Shown in pieces: positions 1-7,920 of a DNA stretch of 64,000 bases (position 1 is the first letter of the stretch; each line of letters opens with the position of its first letter). Where the stretch lies: NCBI GenBank assembly GCA_964551015.1, contig CAZKBP010000024.1, positions 28,140 to 92,139 on the forward strand, written 5' to 3'. Below the pieces are notes generated by a model, which had not been told where the DNA came from, searched no databases, and saw only the letters and a list, made by a program, of their open reading frames with translations. This DNA is from CAZKBP01 sp964551015. Lineage in GTDB: Bacteria; Bacteroidota; Bacteroidia; Cytophagales; Microscillaceae. Both the position numbers and the translations under genes were made by a program.

Positions 1-2
1 TC

Positions 3-2015
3 AGTAAAATCGCCCGCAAATACGACGTACCCTTAGAAGATATCAAAAAGTGGAACGATTTACAGGATGAAAATATCCAACCCGGACAAGAACTCATCGT
101 CGGGGTCGGCACGAGTAAGTCCCGCCGGAAAAATAGCTCTAATCGCAACGCCAATGACGCTTACGCTAAAAATACAGATAAAAATAGCAGCGTCAACAAA
201 AACTTGAAATCCGCCCCCTACGTGGAGATAGAGCATGAAGTAGCCAAAGGAGAAACGCTCTTTGCCCTCAAAAGAAAATACAACGTGCCCGTAGAAGATA
301 TCAAAGAGTGGAATAATCTTGAAGGTAACACCGTTAATGCTGGACAAAAGCTTACCATTCGCGTAGCTCCTGATACGCAAACGACTACTCCCAACCCTAA
401 TACAAATGTTAATAAGAATATCGGAACAAATCCGAATAACAACACAGTCAACAACAACACGGGGAATAATGCCGATCCTTTTAACCAATTGAACAATAAT
501 CAGGGTAATACGGTCAATAATAATTCTGCTCCTAATAACCAAGGATTTAACAACAACCCTCCTGCTAACAATACCGCCAATAGTACGCTCATTCTCCACA
601 AAGTACAGGAGGGAGAGAATATTTATCAAATCCAGAACCGTTACCAAGTGCGCAAGACTGAAATTCGCTACTGGAATAATATGCCCGCAGAAAGTAATAA
701 TATTCGTGCCGGGGATGAGCTTAAAATCTACCTCCCCAAGCTCGTAACCCATACCGTACAACAGGGCGAGACTTTGGCGAGTATCCGCCAACAATATAAC
801 CTCAAAGAAGGTCAAATCGCTATCTGGAATAAGCTCGGAACAGAAACAGGGGTCAAAGAAGTGGTGCCAGGACAAAGTTTACTGCTCTATCTGCCCACTG
901 GCCCTACCCCGCCTGACACTCAGACGCAACCTAATAATCAAGCGCAAAACTACAACAACAATCCCAACGCTTACAATAACCAGAACGGCTACAATAACCA
1001 AAATGGCTATAACAATAATCAGAGCGGTTACAATAACCAAAATGCTTATAACAATAATCAAAATCAAAATAACCTCAACAATAACCCTCAGCCAATCACA
1101 CACTACGTACAAGTCAATGAAAGCTTGGATATGGTGGCACAGCGTTATGGGGTGTCCGCTCGTCAGATTATGAGTTGGAATAATTTGAATAGTACTTACT
1201 TGGCGCCTAATCAAAAACTATTGATCTATCCCAATCCAGATAATCAATACAATAATCCCGTAGTGAATAACAACCAAAATAACAATTATAACAACCAAGG
1301 GGGTTACCGAGGAGCCACTCCTAATAACAATACCAACTCGAGTAATAATACAGCGAATCCCGGTACGAATCCTTATCAGGTGTATCAGTACAATACTACT
1401 TCTACCTCAGATGATCCTTTTGATCAACTGGCTAATTCTAGTATGACTTCCGTCAATACGCCCAGTACGAATAATAATAACAACACCAATACCGGAAATA
1501 CTCGCTTCAACAACACAGGCTTCAATGGCCTAAATAATAGTAGTAATAACAATAATAACAGCGGATTTAACGGACTGAATAACAACACCAGCCCTTTTAG
1601 CAATCAGGCAGATCCAGGTTATAATAATTATAATTCAGGGGGTAGCCTCAGCAATAGTGGTGATTATGGTGGAAGTTCTAACAATAACTCTAACTATGGA
1701 AATTACAATTCCAATAGTAATTTTAACGGTGTGGGCAGTGGCTCTACTGTGGTAGAAAAAGGCTTTGCCCAACAAATGCCCATCCAAAGTGCTCGCCCCT
1801 TGGCGGCTCTCCATCCTACCGCCCAAATTGGTACACTCATTATCGTGCGTAACACCCAAAATGGCCGCAACGTGACCGTGGAAGTAGCAGGGCGTCCCAA
1901 TGCTAATCAAACCCGCTCTGGCGTGATCATCGGGCTGAGCCAATTGGCCTTCTCGCGTTTGGGAGCCAACCTTACCCAACTAGCGGAAGTAGAACTCACC
2001 TACCGTCGTCCCTAA
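3..2015 (+). CDS. LysM-repeat protein with C-terminal RlpA-like DPBB domain (5' partial)
   Basis: The reading frame is open from the left edge, so the gene begins upstream and no start is visible; an in-frame TTG at 204 is internal. Five LysM modules can be read: a cut one at 3-107, then about 234-353, 595-735, 745-890 and 1099-1230, each with the GE(T/N)L..I...Y.v....I..WN pattern typical of peptidoglycan binding. They are joined by long Asn/Gln-rich low-complexity linkers. The last ~90 residues (from about 1750) form a double-psi beta-barrel like that of RlpA, with the conserved His-x-Thr and IGTL...N..NGR core. The Asp that RlpA lytic transglycosylases use is replaced (AGRP where NDRG is usual), so binding rather than cleavage is inferred. 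Two copies of a DPF[DN]QL motif lie in the linkers. A hairpin terminator follows. Confidence 0.85.
   Translation, partial: SKIARKYDVPLEDIKKWNDLQDENIQPGQELIVGVGTSKSRRKNSSNRNANDAYAKNTDKNSSVNKNLKSAPYVEIEHEVAKGETLFALKRKYNVPVEDIKEWNNLEGNTVNAGQKLTIRVAPDTQTTTPNPNTNVNKNIGTNPNNNTVNNNTGNNADPFNQLNNNQGNTVNNNSAPNNQGFNNNPPANNTANSTLILHKVQEGENIYQIQNRYQVRKTEIRYWNNMPAESNNIRAGDELKIYLPKLVTHTVQQGETLASIRQQYNLKEGQIAIWNKLGTETGVKEVVPGQSLLLYLPTGPTPPDTQTQPNNQAQNYNNNPNAYNNQNGYNNQNGYNNNQSGYNNQNAYNNNQNQNNLNNNPQPITHYVQVNESLDMVAQRYGVSARQIMSWNNLNSTYLAPNQKLLIYPNPDNQYNNPVVNNNQNNNYNNQGGYRGATPNNNTNSSNNTANPGTNPYQVYQYNTTSTSDDPFDQLANSSMTSVNTPSTNNNNNTNTGNTRFNNTGFNGLNNSSNNNNNSGFNGLNNNTSPFSNQADPGYNNYNSGGSLSNSGDYGGSSNNNSNYGNYNSNSNFNGVGSGSTVVEKGFAQQMPIQSARPLAALHPTAQIGTLIIVRNTQNGRNVTVEVAGRPNANQTRSGVIIGLSQLAFSRLGANLTQLAEVELTYRRP
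945..1080 (+). repeat. Tandem YNNQNG-type coding repeat
   Basis: The linker between the third and fourth complete LysM modules is built of near-identical 21-24 base units encoding Tyr-Asn-Asn-(Asn)-Gln-(Asn/Ser)-(Gly/Ala), about five in a row. Such repeats are prone to copy-number change. The repeat is seen directly in the sequence; length variation is inferred. Confidence 0.8.
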
Positions 2016-2023
2016 AAAATCAG

Positions 2024-2057
2024 ATGATCTGCTACTCCCCGTGGCAGATCATTTTCT
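2024..2057 (+). terminator. Intrinsic terminator after the LysM/DPBB gene
   Basis: A perfect 9-bp stem (2024-2032 with 2044-2052, arms ATGATCTGC and GCAGATCAT) is followed by TTTTCT. It lies 9 nt after the stop and before the next start at 2085, so the next gene probably has its own promoter or depends on readthrough. Confidence 0.65.
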
Positions 2058-2084
2058 ATATTCATTCCTTCGAGAAAAAGGCTT

Positions 2085-2582
2085 ATGGCAAAAAAACTAC
2101 AACTTCTAGCAATCCTTATCTTTTTGATAGCAAGCCCTCTACTCAGCCAAGCACAAGGTAAGTTTTTTGAAAGAGGACTGGCCGAAGTAATCCCTGATGG
2201 ACAGAATACCGGTAAAAATTTAGGATTGCACCGAGAGCTTCCGGTCGGCACAGAAATCAAAGTCCGTAACCCTGCCAATGGATTCGCAATCGCTCTCAAG
2301 ATCGTGGGGCGTCTTCCTGATACGGGAGCCAACCAAAAAATCATTCTCAAACTCTCCGAAGCGGCTTATCGTAAATTACGCGCCAGTGGCCGACGCTTTG
2401 CCGTAGAGCTTTCTGATACTCCCGTGGTACGAGATATTACTCATGAAGTACGTGAAGGAGAAACTTTGTTTGGAATTTCCCAAAAATACAAAGTAAGCAT
2501 TGATGAAATTAAAGAGTGGAACGATCTAGAAGATGAGAAAATCAACTTGGGTCAAAAATTAGTCATCCTCCGAAAACAATAA
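2085..2582 (+). CDS. Secreted DPBB (RlpA-like) plus LysM protein
   Basis: 165 residues. An N-terminal signal peptide (residues 1-24, hydrophobic core LLAILIFLIAS, cleavage near AQG) is followed by an RlpA-like double-psi beta-barrel (about 29-110, with LPVGTEIKVRNPANG and KLSEAAYRKL) and one C-terminal LysM (about 120-163, starting HEVREGETLFGIS). The domain order is the reverse of the upstream gene. The RlpA catalytic Asp position reads VGRLPD instead of NDRG, so enzymatic activity is doubtful. The protein is inferred to be periplasmic or envelope-bound and to bind peptidoglycan. The next gene starts 1 nt after the stop, so the two are cotranscribed. Confidence 0.82.
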   Translation: MAKKLQLLAILIFLIASPLLSQAQGKFFERGLAEVIPDGQNTGKNLGLHRELPVGTEIKVRNPANGFAIALKIVGRLPDTGANQKIILKLSEAAYRKLRASGRRFAVELSDTPVVRDITHEVREGETLFGISQKYKVSIDEIKEWNDLEDEKINLGQKLVILRKQ

Positions 2583-2583
2583 G

Positions 2584-4368
2584 ATGCGTCTATTTAGTTT
2601 GTTATTTTTCTTGAATCTAAGTCTTAGCCTGAGTCTGGCGCAAACTTCCCAAACACGGCGAGTCCAAGCGGCTCTTTGGCCCGAGGCTGCTTTCGCGGAT
2701 CGCTACGTAGGTAGTGCTTCGGGAATTTCTATGGGTACTTTGGTCTTGGTCAAGTCCTTAGCAAGTGGGCGAAGCGTGGTGATAGAGATTGTCAAAACAG
2801 ATGCTCCCGACAACTTCATGCTCCTTTCTTCCTTGGCCTGGCAAAGATTAGCAGGTGAGCAATCTAGTATGGCCGTTGAGATTAGCTACCGTTCCACCTC
2901 CGCAGAAGACAGTAGCTTTGTGGTAGACTACACACCTTCTTTCGCCGAAGAAGATAAGTCACAAGCTCGCCGCAATCAGAGAGTTTTCCCAGCTACAGGC
3001 AATCCCGGACAACAACTCTATAAGGAAAGAGGCTATGCGCGTTATATCAATACCTTAGGTAACTACGGGGCGAATTCTGTGCATTATTCTGCTTATGTTA
3101 GGGGCTATTTGCAAATCTCCGACCTTTGGGGCGATCAAGAAGTTGTGACCAGTGTGGCGGGCGACGAACCGTTATTGTTTAATCAGTGGAATGCCATCGT
3201 GGGCGTATCGAGAGATGTACCCAATCAATTCAATTATGACCCCAATAATCTGAGTCCAGTAGAGATTGCTTACTGGGCTAATCAAAATTTTGATTATTTT
3301 GAAAACAGCAGTTATCCAAAATACCAAACCAAAGCGCAGGCTTGGGACGAAGCAATTACCTACGCTGCCGACTTAGTTGCGCTGTCTACGAAAGCCGAAA
3401 TTGGGCAATTTGTCCGTGTCCGTAATGCAGACCAAAGCCGAAGTGCTCGTCTTTTGGTCTTAGGTTCTCCGACTAAATCCAATGTAGATTTGCAAATGGC
3501 TCCTTCCACGGCAGCATTTTTAGGGGTGGAGAATGTGGATGAATCCTTTGCAATAGAAGTAATTCCCGAAGTAGTGTCTTCTTTGGATTGGAAAGGTCTT
3601 TTTCAAGGAATTGCCAACGTAGAAGAGCAGACTCTGGCCGGAATACAAGATGATTTGTCAGATACTTACCAATCTTTCCAAACTATTAATCCACTTTCTA
3701 ACTCTAATCCATTTCCTAACTCTACCACGAATTTTTCACCTTATTACCAGGCGGTGCATAAAAATTTGCCCGTAGGGACGCTGGTGCTGGTAAAGAGAAT
3801 CAACGAGTCTGCTAACACGAATTCATTGGGCAATCATACCAATGACCCTTTTGACCAATTGCTTAGCACGCCTAATAGCTATACGAGTAATACTACCTAT
3901 AACTCATCCAACTCCTCCAATGAAAATAACACAGTGGTAGAAAAAGGCTTTGCCGAAGAAATATCTATCCAGAGTAACCGCCCTTTGGTGGCGCTTCATC
4001 CCACCGCTCAGATTGGTACACTGATGATCGTTAGCAACAAGCAGAATGGACGCAACGTAACCGTGGAAGTGGCCGGAAAGCCCAGTAGAGACCAGTTGGG
4101 GGCGGGGGCAGTGATTGGTTTGAGTAAATATGCCTATGCTCGCTTGGGCTCTGATCTTAAGAAAACAGAAGTAGAAATCACTTACAGAAATTTGACCTAC
4201 CAAAGACCACTTGCTTCTGAAATCTTTGTGAAAATTGTGGGCAAGCTACCCGCTAGCCAGCCAAACAAAGATGCAAATATCGGCTTGTCCCGAGTCGCTT
4301 TCGAAGCCATGAGCCGCGAGACAAAGCCTTTCCCCGTAAAATTATTGTATTTTTACCCTGAAGATTAG
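2584..4368 (+). CDS. Multi-DPBB secreted protein with a nested DPBB insertion
   Basis: 594 residues with a signal peptide (1-20, ending SLSLAQ). Four DPBB-like units can be traced: about 40-102 (GTLVLVKSLASGRSVVIEI), about 262-325 (IGQFVRVRN), a third split in two (385-414 and 541-594), and a fourth inserted inside the third (about 415-538). The inserted segment begins with a DPFDQL linker and ends TYQRP. It matches the last ~200 residues of the protein ending at 2015, which also starts at DPFDQL and ends TYRRP at its stop codon. Residues 140-260 are not recognised. There is no LysM in this protein. It is in an operon with the preceding DPBB-LysM gene. A role in envelope or peptidoglycan binding is inferred; a partner is unknown. 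Confidence 0.75.
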   Translation: MRLFSLLFFLNLSLSLSLAQTSQTRRVQAALWPEAAFADRYVGSASGISMGTLVLVKSLASGRSVVIEIVKTDAPDNFMLLSSLAWQRLAGEQSSMAVEISYRSTSAEDSSFVVDYTPSFAEEDKSQARRNQRVFPATGNPGQQLYKERGYARYINTLGNYGANSVHYSAYVRGYLQISDLWGDQEVVTSVAGDEPLLFNQWNAIVGVSRDVPNQFNYDPNNLSPVEIAYWANQNFDYFENSSYPKYQTKAQAWDEAITYAADLVALSTKAEIGQFVRVRNADQSRSARLLVLGSPTKSNVDLQMAPSTAAFLGVENVDESFAIEVIPEVVSSLDWKGLFQGIANVEEQTLAGIQDDLSDTYQSFQTINPLSNSNPFPNSTTNFSPYYQAVHKNLPVGTLVLVKRINESANTNSLGNHTNDPFDQLLSTPNSYTSNTTYNSSNSSNENNTVVEKGFAEEISIQSNRPLVALHPTAQIGTLMIVSNKQNGRNVTVEVAGKPSRDQLGAGAVIGLSKYAYARLGSDLKKTEVEITYRNLTYQRPLASEIFVKIVGKLPASQPNKDANIGLSRVAFEAMSRETKPFPVKLLYFYPED

Positions 4369-4379
4369 TTTTGATTGTT

Positions 4380-4556
4380 ATGTCCGAATTGCCTCCTTCT
4401 AAGAAAACCCTGCTTTATTATCTCTGGAATCTGCTTTTTATCGTTTCCTACCCGATTATTGTGTCCTTTTCCTTGATTTTCACGGGCTTGGTTTACGTGT
4501 TTTCTAGCCTTTCAGTCGGTTTGACGAAGATTCTAAAAAATTGGGATAAGTCCTGA
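4380..4556 (+). CDS. Small membrane protein, unknown
   Basis: About 58 residues from the ATG at 4380; an upstream TTG at 4371 is less likely. There is a short polar N-terminus (SELPPSKK), one long hydrophobic stretch (about residues 13-45), which may be one or two membrane segments, and a basic tail. It lies 11 nt downstream of the DPBB gene in the same direction and is probably cotranscribed. No family was recognised. It could be a membrane partner of the envelope cluster, which is an inference from position only. Confidence 0.5.
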   Translation: MSELPPSKKTLLYYLWNLLFIVSYPIIVSFSLIFTGLVYVFSSLSVGLTKILKNWDKS

Positions 4557-4775
4557 AATGTAAGCTCTCAAGAACCTCGAGGATAATTTTATTCCAGCCG
4601 CTTGTTTGCTCGTGAATTCTGCTTTTTTTCGAATATTTAGATCTGACCATCTAACCAAAGTCAGATGGAATTCCTTACTATTCTGATAAGATTGAATTAT
4701 ATTTTTTTATATTGAAGTTATTTGAAATTTACCTTCGGACAACTTCATCTTCAAATGAACTAAATATTGAATGCC

Positions 4776-6146
4776 ATGAAACAATATGACCACATTATCT
4801 TGGGAACTGGGCAGGCCACGGGTACTTTGCTAGGAAAGTTAATTTCCACAGGCGACTCCATTGCCGTCATAGAAGGAGGAAAAGTAGGAGGGAGCTGCGT
4901 GAATTATGGCTGTACCCCTACCAAAACCATGGTGGCCAGTGCTCGGGCTATTCATATGGCGCGCCGAGGTGAGTACTATGGTTTTGAAGCAGGTAACATC
5001 GCCGTGAGCTATGAGCGAATCCGAGAACGCATGAATCAGATTCGTCAAGGCTCTAGCCAAGGTTTGACTAACTGGATGGAATCTACCGAAAATGTAGATT
5101 TAATCAGAGGATGGGGCGAATTTGCAGACAACCACACGCTCAGGGTAGGAGAAGAATTGATACAGGGAAAACGAATTTATATCAATACAGGAACTCGCCC
5201 CGCTGCGCCTCCTATATCAGGTCTGGCCGATACTCCGTGGGTGGATAGTGCTGGCTTGTTGGATTTGCAAAAACTCCCTGAGCATTTACTCATTATCGGT
5301 GGCGGATACATTGGTCTGGAGTTTTCACAGGTTTACCGAAGATTTGGTTCAGAAGTGACCGTTTTGCAAAAAGCAAGTGAGGTGATGCCCCGAGAAGATC
5401 AAGACATCGCGGAATCTATCCGAAAAGTGCTGGAAGAAGAAGGAGTGCGATTTATACTTGACGCCAATACTCAAGAAATTTATCAACAAAACGATCAAAT
5501 TCATATCAAGGTAGAAATCCAGGGAACCGAGAAAACCGTCGTAGGAACACATCTCCTCATGGCCGTCGGCAGAAAACCAAATAGCGACCGCCTCAACCTA
5601 GAAGCTACGGGTATCCAAGTGAATGAAAGAGGTTTTATAGAAACAGATGATTATTGCCAAACGGCAGTAGAAGGAGTTTTTGCCTTGGGCGATGTCAATG
5701 GTAAAGGAGCATTTACGCACACCTCAGTCAATGACGCCGAAGTGGTGCTAGATCATATGTATGGAGGCAATAGAAAAGTATCGAGCAGAATCACGATCTA
5801 TGGCTTGTTTACTGACCCTCCTTTGGGCAGAGTGGGGATGACCGAAAAAGAAGCAGTAGCTACTGGAAGGAAAATTTTGAAGGCAACCCGCCCCATGAGT
5901 AAAATTAGCCGTGCCAAAGAGATGGGAGAAACCAATGGCTTTGCTAAATTGCTGGTAGATGCAGAAACGGATTTAATTCTAGGAGCTGCCATCTTAGGGC
6001 CGGGAGGAGACGAAATTATTAACATGTTCGCGGCCATTATGCACAGTCGAATCCCTTGCAAGAACTACCGAGAAGTGGTTTTGGTACATCCCACCGTATC
6101 CGAATTAATGCCCTTCGTATTGGATGGCTTACAGTTAATTGAGTAG
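4776..6146 (+). CDS. FAD-dependent pyridine nucleotide-disulfide oxidoreductase (mercuric reductase-like)
   Basis: The ATG at 4776 is preferred over the in-frame TTG at 4767, because MKQYDHIILGTGQ is the usual beta-alpha-beta start. Residues 41-46 hold the redox-active C-x4-C (CVNYGC). A second dinucleotide fold (LLIIGGGYIGLEFSQ) binds NAD(P)H, GVFALGDVNG is the FAD-binding signature, and HPTVSE near the C-terminus is the His-Glu pair of the dimer interface. The length (456 residues) fits class I flavoprotein disulfide reductases. It lacks the N-terminal metal-binding domain and C-terminal Cys pair of true MerA and is not near lipoyl-enzyme genes, so its substrate is unknown. The first FAD motif is GTGQAT rather than GxGxxG. 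It is monocistronic. Confidence 0.85.
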   Translation: MKQYDHIILGTGQATGTLLGKLISTGDSIAVIEGGKVGGSCVNYGCTPTKTMVASARAIHMARRGEYYGFEAGNIAVSYERIRERMNQIRQGSSQGLTNWMESTENVDLIRGWGEFADNHTLRVGEELIQGKRIYINTGTRPAAPPISGLADTPWVDSAGLLDLQKLPEHLLIIGGGYIGLEFSQVYRRFGSEVTVLQKASEVMPREDQDIAESIRKVLEEEGVRFILDANTQEIYQQNDQIHIKVEIQGTEKTVVGTHLLMAVGRKPNSDRLNLEATGIQVNERGFIETDDYCQTAVEGVFALGDVNGKGAFTHTSVNDAEVVLDHMYGGNRKVSSRITIYGLFTDPPLGRVGMTEKEAVATGRKILKATRPMSKISRAKEMGETNGFAKLLVDAETDLILGAAILGPGGDEIINMFAAIMHSRIPCKNYREVVLVHPTVSELMPFVLDGLQLIE

Positions 6147-6448
6147 ATTAGTGAAATATGGCCTTCTCCCACGAAAATCGTCTGACTCTAGTCTACCCAG
6201 ACTAGGGAGCTTTGCATAAAATAGCTTCCCAAATTTGATAGCCTAAAATCCTGCCTCAAGATGCGCATCTTACCCTAGATTCTTAAAGTTTTTTTCTATT
6301 TTGGAAATTAACTTTGAGTAGTTGTCGGTTTGGGGTGGGTGGCTGTGCGTTTCTTTTTCAGAGCCTGCCCCCAGATTCAGGGAGGACAGTCATTTGATTT
6401 GACCACACGATCTAAATTCTCAAGTCACTAATCTAACCACAAAATAAT
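6147..6448. other. Intergenic region with a short inverted repeat
   Basis: About 300 bp between two plus-strand genes. A perfect 7-bp inverted repeat (CTAGTCT at 6188-6194, AGACTAG at 6199-6205) lies shortly after the upstream stop but has no T-run, so a terminator is uncertain. No convincing ORF, RNA gene or TAnnTTTG promoter box was found. Confidence 0.4.
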
Positions 6449-7213
6449 ATGAGTAGACCATTTTCAGAAAAAGTAGCACTCATCACGGGAGCCGCCTCAG
6501 GGATTGGCAGATCTGCCGCCTTGGCCTTTGCCGGAATGGGAGCCAAAGTAGTTGTATCTGATATTAACGAGGCAGGAGGGAACGAAACCGTGCAATTGAT
6601 TGAACAGATGGGGGGGCAAAGTTTTTTCCAAAAAACAGATGTATCTGACCTGGCACAAGTAGAACAACTTATCTCCGAAGCAGTCCAAAAATATGGCAGA
6701 TTAGATTTCGGAATCAATAATGCCGGAATAGGTGGAATGTGGAGCCGTACAGTAGAGTATCCCGCAGAAGATTACCGGAAAGTAATCGCTGTTAACCAAG
6801 ATGGGGTTTTTTATTGTATGAAATACGAAATTGAACAAATGCTCAAGCAAGAAAGTGGGGGAGCCATTATCAATGTTTCATCTATCGCCGGGCTAAGAGG
6901 TTTGCCCAACAGTTCTGCTTACACGGCGAGCAAGCACGCGGTAATTGGGCTCACGAGAAGTGCCGCGGTAGAATACGCCAGAAATCAAATTCGGATCAAT
7001 GCCATTTGTCCGGTTTTTACCCGTACCCCACTTTTTGAGAAAACCTTTGAAGTAGATCCATCTTACGAGGAAAAACTATTGAGAAACATTCCCATGCGGC
7101 GTTATGGTCAGCCCCAAGATATTGCCGAAGCCATTATCTGGCTTTGCTCGGAGCAATCTTCTTTTGTCACTGGGCAAGCGATCGCTCTGGATGGGGGATT
7201 GACGGCACAATAA
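6449..7213 (+). CDS. Short-chain dehydrogenase/reductase (SDR), classical type
   Basis: 254 residues, the standard length for classical SDRs. The Rossmann motif TGAASGIG is at 13-20, NNAG at 90-93, the catalytic Ser at about 144-145 and Y158-x3-K162. Asp38 at the end of the second strand suggests NAD(H) preference. The C-terminal VTGQAIALDGG is typical of 3-oxoacyl-ACP reductase and glucose-dehydrogenase-like SDRs. The substrate cannot be told from sequence. It stands alone, and a bidirectional hairpin separates it from the convergent heat-shock gene. Confidence 0.9.
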   Translation: MSRPFSEKVALITGAASGIGRSAALAFAGMGAKVVVSDINEAGGNETVQLIEQMGGQSFFQKTDVSDLAQVEQLISEAVQKYGRLDFGINNAGIGGMWSRTVEYPAEDYRKVIAVNQDGVFYCMKYEIEQMLKQESGGAIINVSSIAGLRGLPNSSAYTASKHAVIGLTRSAAVEYARNQIRINAICPVFTRTPLFEKTFEVDPSYEEKLLRNIPMRRYGQPQDIAEAIIWLCSEQSSFVTGQAIALDGGLTAQ

Positions 7214-7218
7214 AAAAA

Positions 7219-7250
7219 TCGGAGATCAGTACGTGGTGACTGATCTCCGA
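7219..7250 (-). terminator. Hairpin terminator between convergent genes
   Basis: A perfect 12-bp stem (TCGGAGATCAGT at 7219-7230, ACTGATCTCCGA at 7239-7250). On the minus strand it is followed by seven T residues, so it is a good intrinsic terminator for the heat-shock gene. On the plus strand it may also help end the SDR transcript. Confidence 0.75.
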
Positions 7251-7270
7251 CTTCATCTAAAAAAATTTGA

Positions 7271-7669
7271 TTATAAATTTCTAATGTCAATACGCTTAGG
7301 TAAGTCATTCATTCCTGACTTGAAAGGAGCGTAAACGTTGAGGGCTCCTTCTTCAAAGACAGCCTCGATCTTCTGTACGTCTACGTTGGCAGGGATCGGA
7401 AAATGTTGTACGAATGTCGGAATAACTACTTTTTTACCCTCTCGCTGCTGTACATAATCGCCCGAAAGCGTAGCATAAACAGTAAGACGGTCTTCATTAA
7501 GTTCAATATGATAATTGTCGCTATCGTAGGCTGGATTTCTGAAGCTAGCTACATAGCCACTTTCATTCATATCAAGCTCCATATTGGTCATCGTTACCCC
7601 TCCCTGAATGGTATTCATCAGGTCAATTTGCTCACCTAAATTCGCCAAATCATTTCTTTCTAATTTCAT
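7271..7669 (-). CDS. Small heat-shock protein, Hsp20/alpha-crystallin family
   Basis: 132 residues from the start at 7669, chosen because GGAGG sits 6-7 nt upstream; the ATG at 7681 would overlap that site. The C-terminal two thirds form an alpha-crystallin beta-sandwich: SDNYHIELNEDRLTVYA, then VQHFPIPANVDVQKIEAVFEEG with GALNVYAPF (the A-x-x-x-n-G-v-L-like motif). The protein is an ATP-independent chaperone by family. It is divergent in the N-terminal 40 residues, as usual. Transcribed alone, with a strong terminator downstream. Confidence 0.8.
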   Translation of the reverse strand: MKLERNDLANLGEQIDLMNTIQGGVTMTNMELDMNESGYVASFRNPAYDSDNYHIELNEDRLTVYATLSGDYVQQREGKKVVIPTFVQHFPIPANVDVQKIEAVFEEGALNVYAPFKSGMNDLPKRIDIRNL

Positions 7670-7821
7670 AGTTTCCTCCATAATTTAGTTCGTACCTCAA
7701 TTAGGACAAAGGCCATACCAAGCTAAATATGGCAGATAAATGGCTTTTCTAGATGCCATTCTGTCGATAATGAAGGGGCTTTATGAGGCATCTTATGTCA
7801 AAATGGCTTCCCAAAAAAAGA

Positions 7822-7850
7822 AAAAAGCATTCCCTGAGAGAATGCTTTTT
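7822..7850 (-). terminator. Bidirectional intrinsic terminator downstream of the giant surface gene
   Basis: A perfect 11-bp stem (AAAAAGCATTC at 7822-7832, GAATGCTTTTT at 7840-7850) with A/T tracts on both sides, about 70 nt after the stop of the minus-strand gene at 7921. Confidence 0.75.
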
Positions 7851-7920
7851 GTAAAATGATGGGTGGATTTATACCTCTGCCTGAGAAAACTCACGGCAGA
7901 TAATCCATCCTGATAACTTT

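Noticed and set aside
204..206. TTG as the start of the first LysM gene
   Set aside because: The frame is open to the left edge and encodes another LysM module before this codon, so it is internal.
60..875. Long minus-strand reading frame opposite the LysM gene
   Set aside because: It is antisense to repetitive Asn-rich coding DNA and is Ile/Val-rich without any domain; a shadow of the plus-strand gene.
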